A stretch of 64,000 nucleotides of DNA from Lathyrus oleraceus (GCF_024323335.1 NC_066581.1:348878409-348942408), one strand, 5' to 3'; counted from the first letter of the stretch, positions 47,504-60,054 are shown. Program-made: numbers and translations. The notes: generated by a model not told the origin, from the letters alone.

Positions 47504-49591
47504 ATGCGAGGGAAAATCCCTGTGGACGAACTTCTTTTTGATCCTGAGATCGAGAGAACCGCAAGGAGGCTCAATAGCAAAACAAGACGTAGGAGGCAAC
47601 AGGCTAGGCAACGCCAAGAGCAAGGAGAAAGTTCTTCAACCACCAATCCACACACATTCGTACCAAACATGGAGCCACAACCACCACCACCGATTTCTAC
47701 TCCATGTATCAACAGTCCAAGGAACACCGCTCAGTTTGCTAACCACACAGGAAGGCAAGCTGAGATGAAGACGGGAACTCTGAATTTATTGTATGGGAGT
47801 CCATTCACCGGAATGGACCATGAAGACCCATTTGCTTTTCTCACAAAATTCTATGAGATAGCATTGGCTGCCGGAGTGGATCAGGCTCAGGAGCTTCCGT
47901 TGTTCAGACGTTTATTTCCTCACGCTTTGCTCGGTAAAGCAAAGGATTGGTACCTCGATCAAACACCCGCCGTAATGACAGATTGGAATGTGTTAGAAGA
48001 GAAATTCATTGAAAGATTTTTCTCTCATAACCGATTCATGGAATCAAAGACGGCCATCTCGGTGTTTTCTCAAGGAACCAGTGAATCGTTGAATGAAGCG
48101 TGGGAGAGATTCAAGTCCATGCTAAGGAAATGTAAAGGGCATGGATTTGATGAATTAACTCAAATCCATATCTTCAGAAATGGACTTCAACCAAACTGTA
48201 AGACGTTGTTGGATGCCACCTCGGGTGGCTCGTTGATGTCAAAGAGTGCCGAAGAAGCCACCAACATTATCAACCGTATGGCTTTGAATGATCTTCAAAG
48301 TCAAAGTCGTGGAAATTCTTTGAAGAAGGCGGGAGTGCTTGAGTTAGGGACGAATGATGCCATACTTGCCCAAAACAAGGTCATCTCACAACAAGTGGAA
48401 CTTTTAACGCAACAAATCAAAGAGTTAAGAGAACCGTCAAAAGCTAAACAAATAGCTTGTTGTGAACTTTGTAAAGGTGAACATGACACCGGATTTTGTC
48501 CACCTCCCGGCTTTGACGAAGTGAACTATATGGCCAATCAACGGGACTATCAACCAAGACAACAACAACCTTATCAACCGCACCCTCAACAACAACAACA
48601 ACAACAATTCCAAGGGAACCAAGGGTTCCAACCTAGAAGCAACTATTATCATAACCAAGGTTATGGAGGTGGTTCTTCTAGCCGTCAAAATCCTCCCCAA
48701 AATCCGTATCAATCTCAACAACCGCCGGTAGTCAATTCTAAATTGGAAGAGACATTGACGCAATTCATGCAAATGTCAATGGCCAATCAAAAGAGTAATG
48801 ACGCGGCCATAAAAAATCTTGAAACTCAAGTTGGGCAACTTGCCAAGCAACTAGCTGAACAACAAACCGGTCCTTCTTTCTCGGCCAATACGCAAACAAA
48901 TCCTAAGGAGCATTGTAAGGCGATTGTGACGAGAAGTGGAAGGGAGTTGGGTAGTGAAAACGAAAAAAGAGTGGAGAGTGAAAAAAGAGAGAAAGAGAAG
49001 GAGATTGAGGAGGAGATAGTGGAAGAAAATGTTGATGGTGAAGTAGGAGTGTGGAGTGATGAGGAAGTAGTTGAAAAGAATAAAAATAATGGTGAAGTTG
49101 AAAATGAAAAAAATGTGGAGATTAAGGAGAATAAAAATGATGAGGTAATAAGGGAGGTAGTGAAGAAGCCGAGATGGAAAAGCGCTAGAGTAGCGAAAGG
49201 GAAGGAGGTAGTGAGCGCTACTCCTGTCCAAAACCTTCCTTACCCTCATGCCCCTTCCAAAAGGGAAAATGAACGGCATTACGCCCGGTTCATGGATATT
49301 TTTAAGCAATTACAAATAAACATTCCGTTTGCTGAAGCTTTGGAACAAATGCCAAAGTATGCCAAGTTCATGAAGGACATACTAACCAAAAAGCGGAGGT
49401 ATACGGAACCGGAGACCATCGTCCTTGATGCGAGCTGTAGTGCCATCATTCAAAGGACGCTTCCTAAGAAAATAGCGAACAGACCTTCGCCTAGCGAAGA
49501 ACTCGCTTCAACCTTCGCCCCAGCGAGGTTGAGAGGTTTTGCTACTGGAATGCTCGCTGGGGACTCGCTAGAGCCTCGCCTAGCGAGCTAG
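47504..49591 (+). pseudogene. Athila gag (S1), truncated into inverted LTR
   Basis: ATG 47504 (MRGKIPVDELLFDPEIERTA); the frame is also open a few codons upstream. Arg-rich N-terminus, then capsid-like gag (FLTKFYEIALAAGV, KAKDWYLDQTP, EEKFIERFFSHNRF, LNEAWERFKSMLRKC). Cys/His cluster CCELCKGEHDTGFC, Gln-rich tract, Glu/Lys-rich charged tract, and the start of the protease region (ARFMDIFKQLQINIPFAEAL). After RTLPKK (49471) the frame runs about 39 codons into inverted LTR sequence and stops at 49591; those residues (IANRPSPSEELAS...) are not gag. In S2 the same point continues as EVDPGRVTLPVK. No internal stops, so gag was open until the rearrangement. Confidence 0.9.
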
Positions 49592-49974
49592 TGCTGGCTG
49601 CTCTTTTCACCAAAACAGACTGAATTCGCTGCCACTTCGCCTTCAGTTCGCCTAGCGAATTAATTAACCAATTTACTGGAGCCTTTCGCCAGGAGCTCGC
49701 CTAGCGAAGGTTTTGCTTCGCCACATCCTCGCCTAGCGAGCTGGCAGATGAAATGCTCCTTTGCTTTGGTTCCTTTGCCAATTCTCTTGTGTCTTTATTA
49801 TCAATTAATTCATGCCTTTCCTGCACAATAACAAACACATCAAAGGCACCAAGCTTGTTTATCAATGTACGCATTCCATGTAAAATAAATGTGATTTTGA
49901 CAATTTTAGCAAGGCAAAAGAGTGAAAGATGCCCACATATGATAGCTCAAATAAGCACTTTTGGGCATCTAACA
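49473..49974 (-). repeat. Athila LTR, U3 part only, inverted (S2)
   Basis: Reverse complement of about 45875-46377. The outer TG terminus is at 49974 and is preceded on the minus strand by the polypurine tract, so this is the start of the S2 3' LTR. It is cut within a TCGCTAGGCGA motif at the junction with S1 gag; base 49472 (A) belongs to neither side. Confidence 0.9.
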
Positions 49975-49986
49975 ACTCTCCCCAAC
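49975..49986 (-). other. Polypurine tract of Athila S2
   Basis: Minus strand GTTGGGGAGAGT immediately before the LTR TG. Confidence 0.85.
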
Positions 49987-51491
49987 TAGATTCTTGCTTG
50001 TCCTCAAGCAAAGTATGCCTCTTGAAAGACAAGAGGATTTGCATAAAGAAACAGTTTCTCCGAAGTTGGATAAACGGCTCAAACACAAGCGAAATTCGCA
50101 TATACAAGTTCCCAACGGTTTGAATAAAATAATACCTAGGAACTTAAACTTAAATAGCAATGCAAAATATTTATCTATCTACAACAATACTCTTCTGAAT
50201 GAATCATCCTATCTCTCCTCTTCGAATAAGGAATGAAGATTTTGCGCGTTTGCAACCGCGGGACTAATCTCGCCCTCTAACAAATAATGAAGAAATCAAA
50301 CAGATTCATACAATGTCTAATCAATTAAAAATGGTACTGTGGAAGCATAAAGATCACTAAGGGCTTTTCGGTTGAAACTTGGTCAGGTTAACAAACAAGG
50401 GTCATTTCTAAGGCCATTGAAACGAAAGTGCCGATGCAAAAGAGACATTCACAGTATTATTCACACTACTCGACTTGTTTCATCTGTTTCTTATTTGTAA
50501 CCTTCACAACACATATTCCACAACTCAACTCTTATTTTTCACTATTTTTCTTCCAAGCAAGCATTCATTTTCATTCTTTATATTTTTGTTCTTTTCTTTC
50601 ACATCAAATGTACAAAACAGATGTTTCTTTTCTATATTTTCTATACATATATTTTTCTATGCTTGCTCGGTTTTTCTTTTCTTTTTCAAGAGTTGTGGTG
50701 CTTACCAATTCTTTTTCGTTCTCCCCAACTTATTTCTTCCACACCCTAAGTGAATGCTCTTACCTTTTTACGGCAAAAGAACAATAATCAATATTTTCCG
50801 GGTTGTAAAAAAAAGATTTTTGAGATCTCGCTTTATTTCAAGCCGAGATTCAACTGTTTAGGCTCAAAGGGGTTAACAAATACTCTCTCTGCTCACAGGT
50901 AAGTTGTTTTTGGATGTAGTTGTGCTCGAAAGAAAACAAGTGCCTTGATCATTTCTAATTGCTTCCACAATTTCACAATAATAACAGACAAATAATGAAT
51001 CAAATGAATCAACAAAACTTATTAGACTCCAGCATTTAAGTGTACAATGGAGGTTTCCTCACACTTTGTGGTTTTAGGTTCTAGATGAAACATTCATGCA
51101 ATTATGTTGCACAAAGACAATATTCAATTTACCAAAAAGAGTAAAGTTCCTAATGCATTCTAAAATTCTAGCCGACGGTAACCATGTACCTTAGCTTCAT
51201 TCACTTGTTATTCTTATCATTGCCATCCAAGCTCGGATGCACCTTCATTGGGTACTTCTTGAGGAGCAACCAATCTAGAAGGGTTTGCCACTCATTCAAC
51301 CAAAAATTTATTTAACACACAAAATTAACAACAAACATAAATATCATTAACTGAAAAGTAAAATTTTGTTCGTGGGGGACAAAACACCCCAATAGTACAA
51401 CCCATGGTCAAAATACAAAATTCAAAAGTACAAATAAAAATGCCATAATAAAAACTGAAATACAAAAACAAAAACTTAACCCACAAAGGGC
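49975..51491 (-). other. Athila S2 3' untranslated region
   Basis: No recognisable coding. It contains an A/T-rich stretch (50470-50760) whose plus-strand frames (119 and 92 codons, Phe/Ser-rich) look like composition artefacts. Confidence 0.7.
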
Positions 51492-52697
51492 TCAAGACTC
51501 CTCCTCACTACCGGCCTCAGAACCGGTCGCCTCATCATCATCCTCATCATCATCATCAGCTCCCACCCCCTCAGAATAGACTGGCACGTCCACGGGCCAA
51601 TTTGCATTAGTCAGAAACTGCTCCCGTGTCATCAAAGCATGTGCACCACTACCCTGCAGCTGCAAACGCTGCATCGAGTCGTGCATGTCAATCATAGCCC
51701 TCTGCGATGCTGCCATCCACTCGAAATTGAATTCACACGCAGCCCGCAGGTATGGATCGACCCTGGGAGTAGAAGCACTAGGACCATCAGAAACCCTAGT
51801 GCTACCTGAGGTTGCACTGCTGCCGGTGGCCTTAGCTCTGCAGTATTTTGCCACATACCGGTCATCAATAGGAGCCGGGATCCTAACCTGACCCCGAGAC
51901 GGAAGTCGCACTCGTGCCTTAATGCACAGACTCATAATCAAACAAGGGAATGCAAGGGGGCAATTCACCCGAGCCCCCGACTTCAGTCCGCTCTCTATTA
52001 CCGTCTTCAGCTCATTGGCAATGATCCTCGCCACATCAATCTCGACATTGGCGAGGATGGAATGTACTAAATGTGCCACTGGGATCGGCACAGTAGAGGT
52101 GTGGGATTTGGGTTGTATGTTGGTCAAAACCAGAAGTAGAATCAGCTGAGCCATGGGAGTCATGTCCTCCCGATGATATCTCACAGGAACCCCAGATGGG
52201 TTCGGCTCAACTGTTTTCCCAGGTAAAAGCAGGGCGGCCGTAATTGCTGGGACATCCTTGTGCAGCCGGAGGTCAATATGGTACTGGTCTCTTTGGTCAG
52301 CACCCAGCTGAAGCGGCTCCCCGAGGATTTGGTTGATCGTATCCCTGTCAAAAGGAACTGGCCGACCGGCCACTCTAGAGACCCAAGTGAAGGGCTCATC
52401 ATCATCTGGCAATGCGTTAGCGTAGAACTCCCGCACTGTAGCGATGTCATAGTGTTCCAAGGGATTTATCAACCTATCCCATTTCTTTGTATCGATCAAC
52501 CCGGCAAAACTCCTATACGTGCCCTGTGGGTTGATCAGAAAACGCTTCTCAGGCAAAATTGTTCGCTTCTCCAAAGCGATGTACCGTGCCGCTTGCTTTG
52601 CACCGACAAACTTGTCGGTATCGAATTGGATCGGCACGGTTCGTGAAGTAGTTGCCGCACCCTTTCTTTTCTTGCCAGCACTAGATCTTGACTCCAT
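51492..52697 (-). CDS. Athila env-like ORF (putative plant transposon protein), intact
   Basis: Start set at 52697 (MESRSSAGKKRKGAATTSRT); an upstream ATG at 52724 would add nine hydrophobic residues. 401 residues, no internal stop. Basic N-terminus; globular centre (FLINPQGTYRSFAGLIDTKK, EFYANALPDDDEPFTWVSRV, LLLVLTNIQPKSH, CPLAFPCLIMSLC); C-terminus strongly acidic (DDDDEDDDEATGSEAGSEEE). Position after integrase and before the polypurine tract is that of the Athila env-like ORF. The pattern matches what databases call a putative plant transposon protein domain rather than a proven envelope. I see no signal peptide or clear transmembrane helix. It would need a spliced or separately promoted transcript, which is not shown here. 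Confidence 0.78.
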   Translation of the reverse strand: MESRSSAGKKRKGAATTSRTVPIQFDTDKFVGAKQAARYIALEKRTILPEKRFLINPQGTYRSFAGLIDTKKWDRLINPLEHYDIATVREFYANALPDDDEPFTWVSRVAGRPVPFDRDTINQILGEPLQLGADQRDQYHIDLRLHKDVPAITAALLLPGKTVEPNPSGVPVRYHREDMTPMAQLILLLVLTNIQPKSHTSTVPIPVAHLVHSILANVEIDVARIIANELKTVIESGLKSGARVNCPLAFPCLIMSLCIKARVRLPSRGQVRIPAPIDDRYVAKYCRAKATGSSATSGSTRVSDGPSASTPRVDPYLRAACEFNFEWMAASQRAMIDMHDSMQRLQLQGSGAHALMTREQFLTNANWPVDVPVYSEGVGADDDDEDDDEATGSEAGSEEES

Positions 52698-53585
52698 TCT
52701 GCAAAACAAGAGATAAAGCAACAAACACGAAACAAACAGATTAGAACCAAAACAGTTTTTATAAGGGACTGGTTTGCTCGCTGCTGCTTCGCCTAGCGAA
52801 GTGGCAGCGAATGCTCGCCCCAGGTTCGCCTAGCGAGTGCTAGCGAACCTTACGGGTTTTGGGGTTTTCTGCATTTTCAAAATTGTTTCCCCCAAAACCT
52901 GTACATACAAGGTTTCCACAGCAAAACCCAATGATTTCTCATGACTATGAATTGTTCTATGCTATTGGGGATACCTAATTTCATGGAAAACCTAAGTAAG
53001 AGTAAATCCCCAATTTAAAAACCTAAATGCACAACATTGCAAACTCCCAAAATTGCATGCAACCTCAAGGTTCCTATCACACCTATCCTATTTACCATTC
53101 AAATTTGGAAATAAATAATGCAAAAAAAAGAAACATGCAATAGGGCAAACCTTGAGGTAAACGGATTTGGAAAGGAGAAGTGGGACGTGTTTGCAATTGA
53201 CCGACACACAAATGTTGTTGATATGGATGCACAGTAGAGAATTTGAGAAGGCAAATCGCACTCTTCAGCAGAGCAGTTTAGAAGAATTTTTAGGGTAAGG
53301 GCAAAACTGCCCTGCTGAACTGTTTAAATAGAACAGTACTGGTGCGCTCGCTACTGCCTCGCCTAGCGAGCAGCCAGCGAGCGCGCTCGCTGCAGCCTCG
53401 CCTAGCGAGCTGCAAGCGAGCATGACAGCAAGTGCTTTTGCAAATGCAGCACTTGCATGTCATCCAGCCTGAAAAAGCACACAATACTCATACAACATCA
53501 AACATAAAACAGGAAATACTTACAATGTTGGGGTGCCTCCCAACTAGCGCTTGTTTAACGTCGGCTAAGCTCGACGGTGCGATGC
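52698..53585 (-). other. Athila S2 spacer between integrase and env-like ORF
   Basis: No coding domain. It contains four inverted TCGCCTAGCGA motifs (52784-52843 and 53356-53412) and a minus-strand TATTTAAA at 53330-53323 that could act as an internal promoter for the env-like ORF; this is speculative. Confidence 0.6.
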
Positions 53586-56500
53586 TCACAGAGGAGCATC
53601 GAGCGGCTGAGCACAACTCTCGCGATCCACATGACCGCCGAGATACACTTTCAATCGTTGGCCGTTCACGGTCCAACTGTCTTTCTCGTCCATGTCTTCA
53701 ATGATAATGGCCCCGTATTCTTTTACTTCTTTCACCCGAAATGGCCCGGACCATTTTGATTTCAACTTCCCGGGAAACAACTTCAACCGGGAGTTGAACA
53801 ATAAGACCAATTGTCCGGGCACGAATTCTTTGGTTCGGATCTTCTTGTCATGATATTTCTTTGCTTTTTCCTTGTACAACCAACTTGAGTGGTATGCGGC
53901 ATTGCGCATCTCCTCCAACTCAAGTAGTTGTACTTTCCTTTTGTTACCGGCCAACTCATGTTCAAAATTTAGAAATTTTAGGGCCCACAAGGCCTTGTGC
54001 TCCAATTCAACCGGCAAATGGCAAGTTTTACCAAATACCAATTGAAACGGAGTTAGGCCAATTGGAGCTTTAAAGGCCGTACGGTAGGCCCATAATGCTT
54101 CGTCCAATTTTTGGGACCACTCTTTTTTAGAATTAGACACGGTTTTTTCTAGGATTCTCTTAATCTCTCGATTAGAGACCTCCGCTTGCCCGTTAGCCTG
54201 AGGGTGGTACGGAGTTGTCACCCTATGCGACACACCATAATGTTTTAGAATTGTTTCCAAAGGTGCATTGCAAAAGTGTGACCCTCCGTCACTTATCAAC
54301 ACTCGGGGTGTTCCAAAACGGGAAAAGATGTTTTTCTTTAAAAATTTTATCACCGTTTTGGCATCCGCCCGAGGTGAGGCAATCGCCTCAACCCACTTAG
54401 AGACATAATCAACAGCTACAAGCATGTACTCATTCCCGTAAGAGGGTGGGAAAGGTCCAACAAAATCTATGCCCCAACAATCGAACACTTCCACTTCTTG
54501 GATATTTTGGAGAGGCATCTCATCTCTCTTACCTATCCCACCACTTCTTTGGCAACTGTCACAACTTTGCGCATGGGTATGTGCGTCTTTAAAAATAGTT
54601 GGCCAATAAAATCCCGATTGAAGAATTTTAGTGGCCGTTCTAACCCCATTATAATGACCGCCATAAGGCGAGTTGTGACAATGCCAAAGGATGCTCTGGG
54701 CTTCATCACCAGTTACGCATCTCCTTAACAGGTTATCGCTACCCAACTTAAACAAGTATGGGTCATCCCAAACATAATACTTTGCATCCGAAAGGAACTT
54801 CCTCTTTTGGTTCGAAGTTAGATCGGCCGGCACACAACCACTAGCCTTGTGGTTTGCAAAGTCTGCAAACCACGGCCTAACTTGAACCTTAAACAATTTT
54901 TCATCAGGAAATTCTTCCCGGATTTCCTTTTCAGATGCGGTAACCTCGACATTCACCAAGCGGGATAAATGATCCGCTACCAAGTTTTCCGACCCCTTCT
55001 TGTCTTTAATTTCGACATCGAATTCTTGTAACAAGAGGATCCAATGGATGAGCCTTTGCTTCGAATCCGGCTTGGTCAGCAGATATTTAATCGCCGCGTG
55101 GTCGGTGTACACCACGACTTTAGACCCTATAAGATAGGACCTAAACTTTTCTAGCGCATACACTATTGCGAGTAGTTCTTTTTCCGTTGTGGCATAATTT
55201 ATTTGAGCCTCGTTAAGAACCTTGCTCGCATAATGTATAGCATGAAAAGTTTTGTCCTTTCTTTGGCCAAGTACCGCTCCAACGGCATAGTCACTCGCGT
55301 CACACATTAGTTCAAAATTTTCATTCCAATCGGGAGCGACTATTATTGGAGCGGTAACCAATTTTTCTTTTAAAACCTCGAAAGCTTGCAAACAATCGTC
55401 GGTGAAGAGAAATACCTGATCTTTGGCGAGTAAATTGCTCAAAGGTTTAGCCACCTTTGAGAAGTCCTTGATGAAGCGCCGGTAGAACCCCGCGTGCCCC
55501 AAAAAACTACGGATGCCCTTCACATTGACCGGAGGGGGTAATTTTTCAATTACATCAACCTTAGCTCTATCCACTTCAAGCCCCCTTTTAGAGACTTTGT
55601 GGCCTAGCACAATCCCCTCGGTCACCATAAAGTGACACTTTTCCCAATTTAGCACCAAATTAGTCTTCACACACCTTTCCAACACCGTCTTCAAATTTGC
55701 CAAGCATAGACTAAACGTCCCACCAAACACCGAGAAGTCATCCATGAAGACTTCCATTGTTTTCTCTATTAGATCGGCAAAAATAGCTTGGACACATCGT
55801 TGGAATGTCGCCGGCGCATTGCAAAGCCCAAAAGGCATTTTTCTGTATGCGAACACTCCAAACGGACACGTGAAAGCCGTCTTCTCATGATCAACCGGGT
55901 CAACCGCAATTTGGTTGTACCCGGAGTAGCCGTCTAAAAAACAGTAGTATTGTTGGCCCGATAGTCTTTCAAGCATTTGATCCATAAATGGGAGTGGAAA
56001 ATGGTCCTTACGAGTCGCGGTATTCAACCGTCTATAATCTATACACATTCTCCATCCCGTGGCAACTTTAGTCGGGATCAATTCGTCTTTGTCATTACGG
56101 ATTACGGTCATTCCACCCTTCTTCGGAACCACGTGCACAGGACTAACCCACGGACTATCCGAGATCGGGTAAATCATTCCCGCATCCAAAAGCTTCACCA
56201 CTTCCTTTCTTACAACCTCTTTCATCGTAGGATTTAAGCGGCGTTGTGGTTGAGCCACCGGCTTGAAATCCTCCTCCATCAAAATCTTGTGCATACAATA
56301 GGATGGACTAATTCCTTTAAGATCGGAAAGAGTCCAACCCATAGCTTCTTGATTGGTTTTGAGCACAATGATTAGACGGGCTTCTTCTTCTTTTGTCAAG
56401 AGGTTGCTTATGATGACCGGCTTTGCCTCGGTCTCATCTAAAAACACATATTTCAAAGTCGAAGGTAACTCTTTTAATTCAATTGGTGCTTTCTCATCAA

Positions 56501-58264
56501 TTACCTCCTTCTTCAAATTTTCTTCCTCTATTTCCCACGGTTGTAGGTCTTCCAAGCTATCAAGTTCCTTCAAACATTCCTCAAGAGCTAGCTCCTCCTC
56601 AACAGTGAAAACCTCCAATGAGTCGTCGAGAGCTAACTCCATAGGAGATATCTCGTGGATATGCTTTGAAACTTCCATAATAGCGTCTTCGATCACATCG
56701 ATGCGAAAGCTATCATTTCGATCCTTGGAATGCTTCATCGCCTCGAATAGATCAAATGTGACCTCCTCATTTTGAACACGCACCTTCATTAAACCGTCAT
56801 CAACATCAATCATCATTCTTGCGGTCTTCATGAATGGTCGGCCCAATATGAGCGGAGCATCATCATCTTCCTCCATATCAATTACAATAAAATCCACCGG
56901 GAAAAAGAATTTGTCGACCTTCACCAACACATCTTGGGCTACGCCATGAGGATGGGTCGTCGACTTATCCGCCAATTGTAATGTCATTCGGATGGACTTA
57001 ATCTCGATGTTGCCAAGCCTCTTGATAATTGACAAAGGTATAAGATTTATGCTCGACCCCAAGTCAATAAGTCCCTTTCCGACATACACATCACCAATTT
57101 TAACCGGCAATGTAACTCTTCCCGGATCAACCTCTTTCTTAGGAAGCGTCCTTTGAATGATGGCACTACAGCTCGCATCAAGGACGATGGTCTCCGGTTC
57201 CGTATACCTCCGCTTTTTGGTTAGTATGTCCTTCATGAACTTGGCATACTTTGGCATTTGTTCCAAAGCTTCAGCAAACGGAATGTTTATTTGTAATTGC
57301 TTAAAAATATCCATGAACCGGGCGTAATGCCGTTCATTTTCCCTTTTGGAAGGGGCATGAGGGTAAGGAAGGTTTTGGACAGGAGTAGCGCTCACTACCT
57401 CCTTCCCTTTCGCTACTCTAGCGCTTTTCCATCTCGGCTTCTTCACTACCTCCCTTATTACCTCATCATTTTTATTCTCCTTAATCTCCACATTTTTTTC
57501 ATTTTCAACTTCACCATTATTTTTATTCTTTTCAACTACTTCCTCATCACTCCACACTCCTACTTCACCATCAACATTTTCTTCCACTATCTCCTCCTCA
57601 ATCTCCTTCTCTTTCTCTCTTTTTTCACTCTCCACTCTTTTTTCGTTTTCACTACCCAACTCCCTTCCACTTCTCGTCACAATCGCCTTACAATGCTCCT
57701 TAGGATTTGTTTGCGTATTGGCCGAGAAAGAAGGACCGGTTTGTTGTTCAGCTAGTTGCTTGGCAAGTTGCCCAACTTGAGTTTCAAGATTTTTTATGGC
57801 CGCGTCATTACTCTTTTGATTGGCCATTGACATTTGCATGAATTGCGTCAATGTCTCTTCCAATTTAGAATTGACTACCGGCGGTTGTTGAGATTGATAC
57901 GGATTTTGGGGAGGATTTTGACGGCTAGAAGAACCACCTTCATAACCTTGGTTATGATAATAGTTGCTTCTAGGTTGGAACCCTTGGTTCCCTTGGAATT
58001 GTTGTTGTTGTTGTTGTTGTTGAGGGTGCGGTTGATAAGGTTGTTGTTGTCTTGGTTGATAGTCCCGTTGATTGGCCATATAGTTCACTTCGTCAAAGCC
58101 GGGAGGTGGACAAAATCCGGTGTCATGTTCACCTTTACAAAGTTCACAACAAGCTATTTGTTTAGCTTTTGACGGTTCTCTTAACTCTTTGATTTGTTGC
58201 GTTAAAAGTTCCACTTGTTGTGAGATGAGCTTGTTTTGGGCAAGTATGGCATCATTCGTCCCTA
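53586..58264 (-). CDS. Athila gag(C-terminal)-pol polyprotein (S2), N-terminus replaced
   Basis: Open for 1542 codons from the first available ATG at 58214; real gag coding extends to the breakpoint near 58264, so the normal N-terminal gag is missing. Order: Cys/His cluster CCELCKGEHDTGFC (about residue 22); Gln-rich and charged linkers; protease DLGSSINLIPLS, catalytic Asp 384; RT ([20 protein letters not shown], catalytic FMDDF at 823-827); RNase H ([40 protein letters not shown]); integrase zinc domain and DDE core ([29 protein letters not shown]). All visible catalytic residues are present and there is no stop. Without its LTR promoter and gag start it is not an autonomous gene, but it could supply sequence by recombination. 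Confidence 0.9.
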
Positions 58265-59166
58265 GCGAACGTGACAGTTCTGCACTTGTCTATAAGTAGC
58301 AGGTGCCACTTTTTGAGCCCAGACCACTTTTTACCAACTTTTCCATTTTTTGTACTTTCTCTTAGATATTTTACAGCATTGTTTGGAGGGATTTTTGATG
58401 CCCTAATTTCATTTCTCTTCATCTAGCAACCATCTTCCACAAAAAGAAGGTGGATTCCCATCCAACTTCGATCATTCGACTTGGATGTTGATCAACCCTC
58501 TTTTCTTACTTGCCGACCAAGCTACCATGAAAATGAGTAGCTAAGTCTCCATTTGTCAAGGTTAGATGTAGGTGATTGCTAGCTTTGTGTGTAAATGTAA
58601 GGATCCTCATTTGTAAACTCTTTAACGGTAAATATATGATGAAAACTTTGTTTCTATTTAAAACTCTTTGTGTTGGTATTTGATCGAGAGATGTTTACCG
58701 ATTCTTGACCTAGGTTTTCATCCAAACTTGTTTGTTAGCTAGAGATAGTAACGAATGATTTTGTTCACCATAAGGTTGAACCAAAACGTTGTCTTTTTGA
58801 TAGATTGTGTTCGAGAGAAACAATGGATCAAAATGACAAAACTCACAATGGGTGTTCGAGAGAAACGCATTGAGAGGACTTTGTGAAATTATTTATCATC
58901 TAAAGGAGTTTATAAGATTGTTGACCGAGCAAATACATGCAAAGCAAATGTAATCATTGAAACCTAACTCTGACAATATTTCTCATATTAATCAAAACGT
59001 AACTTTTACCGCAATTTAATTACTTTGTATGCAAGATAACTTGATTAAAACCCAAAACCCTAGTGTTACATTAAGTTAAGATTAATTCAACCATTGAACG
59101 GCAGTGATATCTTACAATCTCTGTGGATACGATAACAAAACCCGACACTTAAAAACTGTCTCAACA
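58261..59166 (+). repeat. Athila LTR, 3' part only (S3)
   Basis: Matches 46472-47377 with at least one difference noted (ttttgagcccag against ttttgagaccag). It begins inside a GCCTAGCGAAC motif and lacks the U3 part. The TATA box TATAAGTAG near 58291 is retained. Confidence 0.92.
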
Positions 59167-59169
59167 AAA

Positions 59170-59184
59170 TGGCGCCGTTGCCGG
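59170..59184 (+). other. Athila primer-binding site, truncated (S3)
   Basis: TGGCGCCGTTGCCGG, 15 of the 18 bases, then a switch into a 10-bp hairpin and minus-strand pol. Confidence 0.85.
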
Positions 59185-59207
59185 AGATATCTCCATAGGA
59201 GATATCT
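59185..59207. repeat. Fold-back hairpin at S3/S4 junction
   Basis: AGATATCTCC, loop ATA, GGAGATATCT: a perfect 10-bp stem. In the parent pol only the right arm and loop context are present (ACTCCATAGGAGATATCT), so the left arm looks added at the join. Confidence 0.85.
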
Positions 59208-60054
59208 CGTGGATATGCTTTGAAACTTCCATAATAGCGTCTTCGATCACATCGATGCGAAAGCTATCATTTCGATCCTTGGAATGCTTCATCGCCTCGA
59301 ATAGATCAAATGTGACCTCCTCATTTTGAACACGCACCTTCATTAAACCGTCATCAACATCAATCATCATTCTTGCGGTCTTCATGAATGGTCGGCCCAA
59401 TATGAGCGGAGCATCATCATCTTCCTCCATATCAATTACAATAAAATCCACCGGGAAAAAGAATTTGTCGACCTTCACCAACACATCTTGGGCTACGCCA
59501 TGAGGATGGGTCGTCGACTTATCCGCCAATTGTAATGTCATTCGGATGGACTTAATCTCGATGTTGCCAAGCCTCTTGATAATTGACAAAGGTATAAGAT
59601 TTATGCTCGACCCCAAGTCAATAAGTCCCTTTCCGACATACACATCACCAATTTTAACCGGCAATGTAACTCTTCCCGGATCAACCTCTTTCTTAGGAAG
59701 CGTCCTTTGAATGATGGCACTACAGCTCGCATCAAGGACGATGGTCTCCGGTTCCGTATACCTCCGCTTTTTGGTTAGTATGTCCTTCATGAACTTGGCA
59801 TACTTTGGCATTTGTTCCAAAGCTTCAGCAAACGGAATGTTTATTTGTAATTGCTTAAAAATATCCATGAACCGGGCGTAATGCCGTTCATTTTCCCTTT
59901 TGGAAGGGGCATGAGGGTAAGGAAGGTTTTGGACAGGAGTAGCGCTCACTACCTCCTTCCCTTTCGCTACTCTAGCGCTTTTCCATCTCGGCTTCTTCAC
60001 TACCTCCCTTATTACCTCATCATTTTTATTCTCCTTAATCTCCACATTTTTTTC
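59195..60054 (-). pseudogene. Athila gag C-terminus and protease fragment (S4)
   Basis: Minus-strand fragment from MEIKENKNDEVIREVVKK (60045) through RTLPKKEVDPGRVTLPV and the protease motif DLGSSINLIPLS to HEISPME, where it meets the hairpin and primer site; the last codons (ISPATAPFC) are chimeric. Sequence is nearly identical to the same part of S2. Confidence 0.9.

Noticed and set aside
48851..49309. 152-codon antisense frame repeated at 57297-57755, and a related one at 59851-60288
   Set aside because: They are the antisense of the Glu/Lys-rich gag linker, giving Phe/Leu-rich shadow proteins. The 59851-60288 version is a chimera reading across the S4/S5 join.
50428..50787. Phe-rich 119-codon frame that looks membrane-like
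   Set aside because: Caused by T-rich 3' UTR composition; no start context, no conservation visible.
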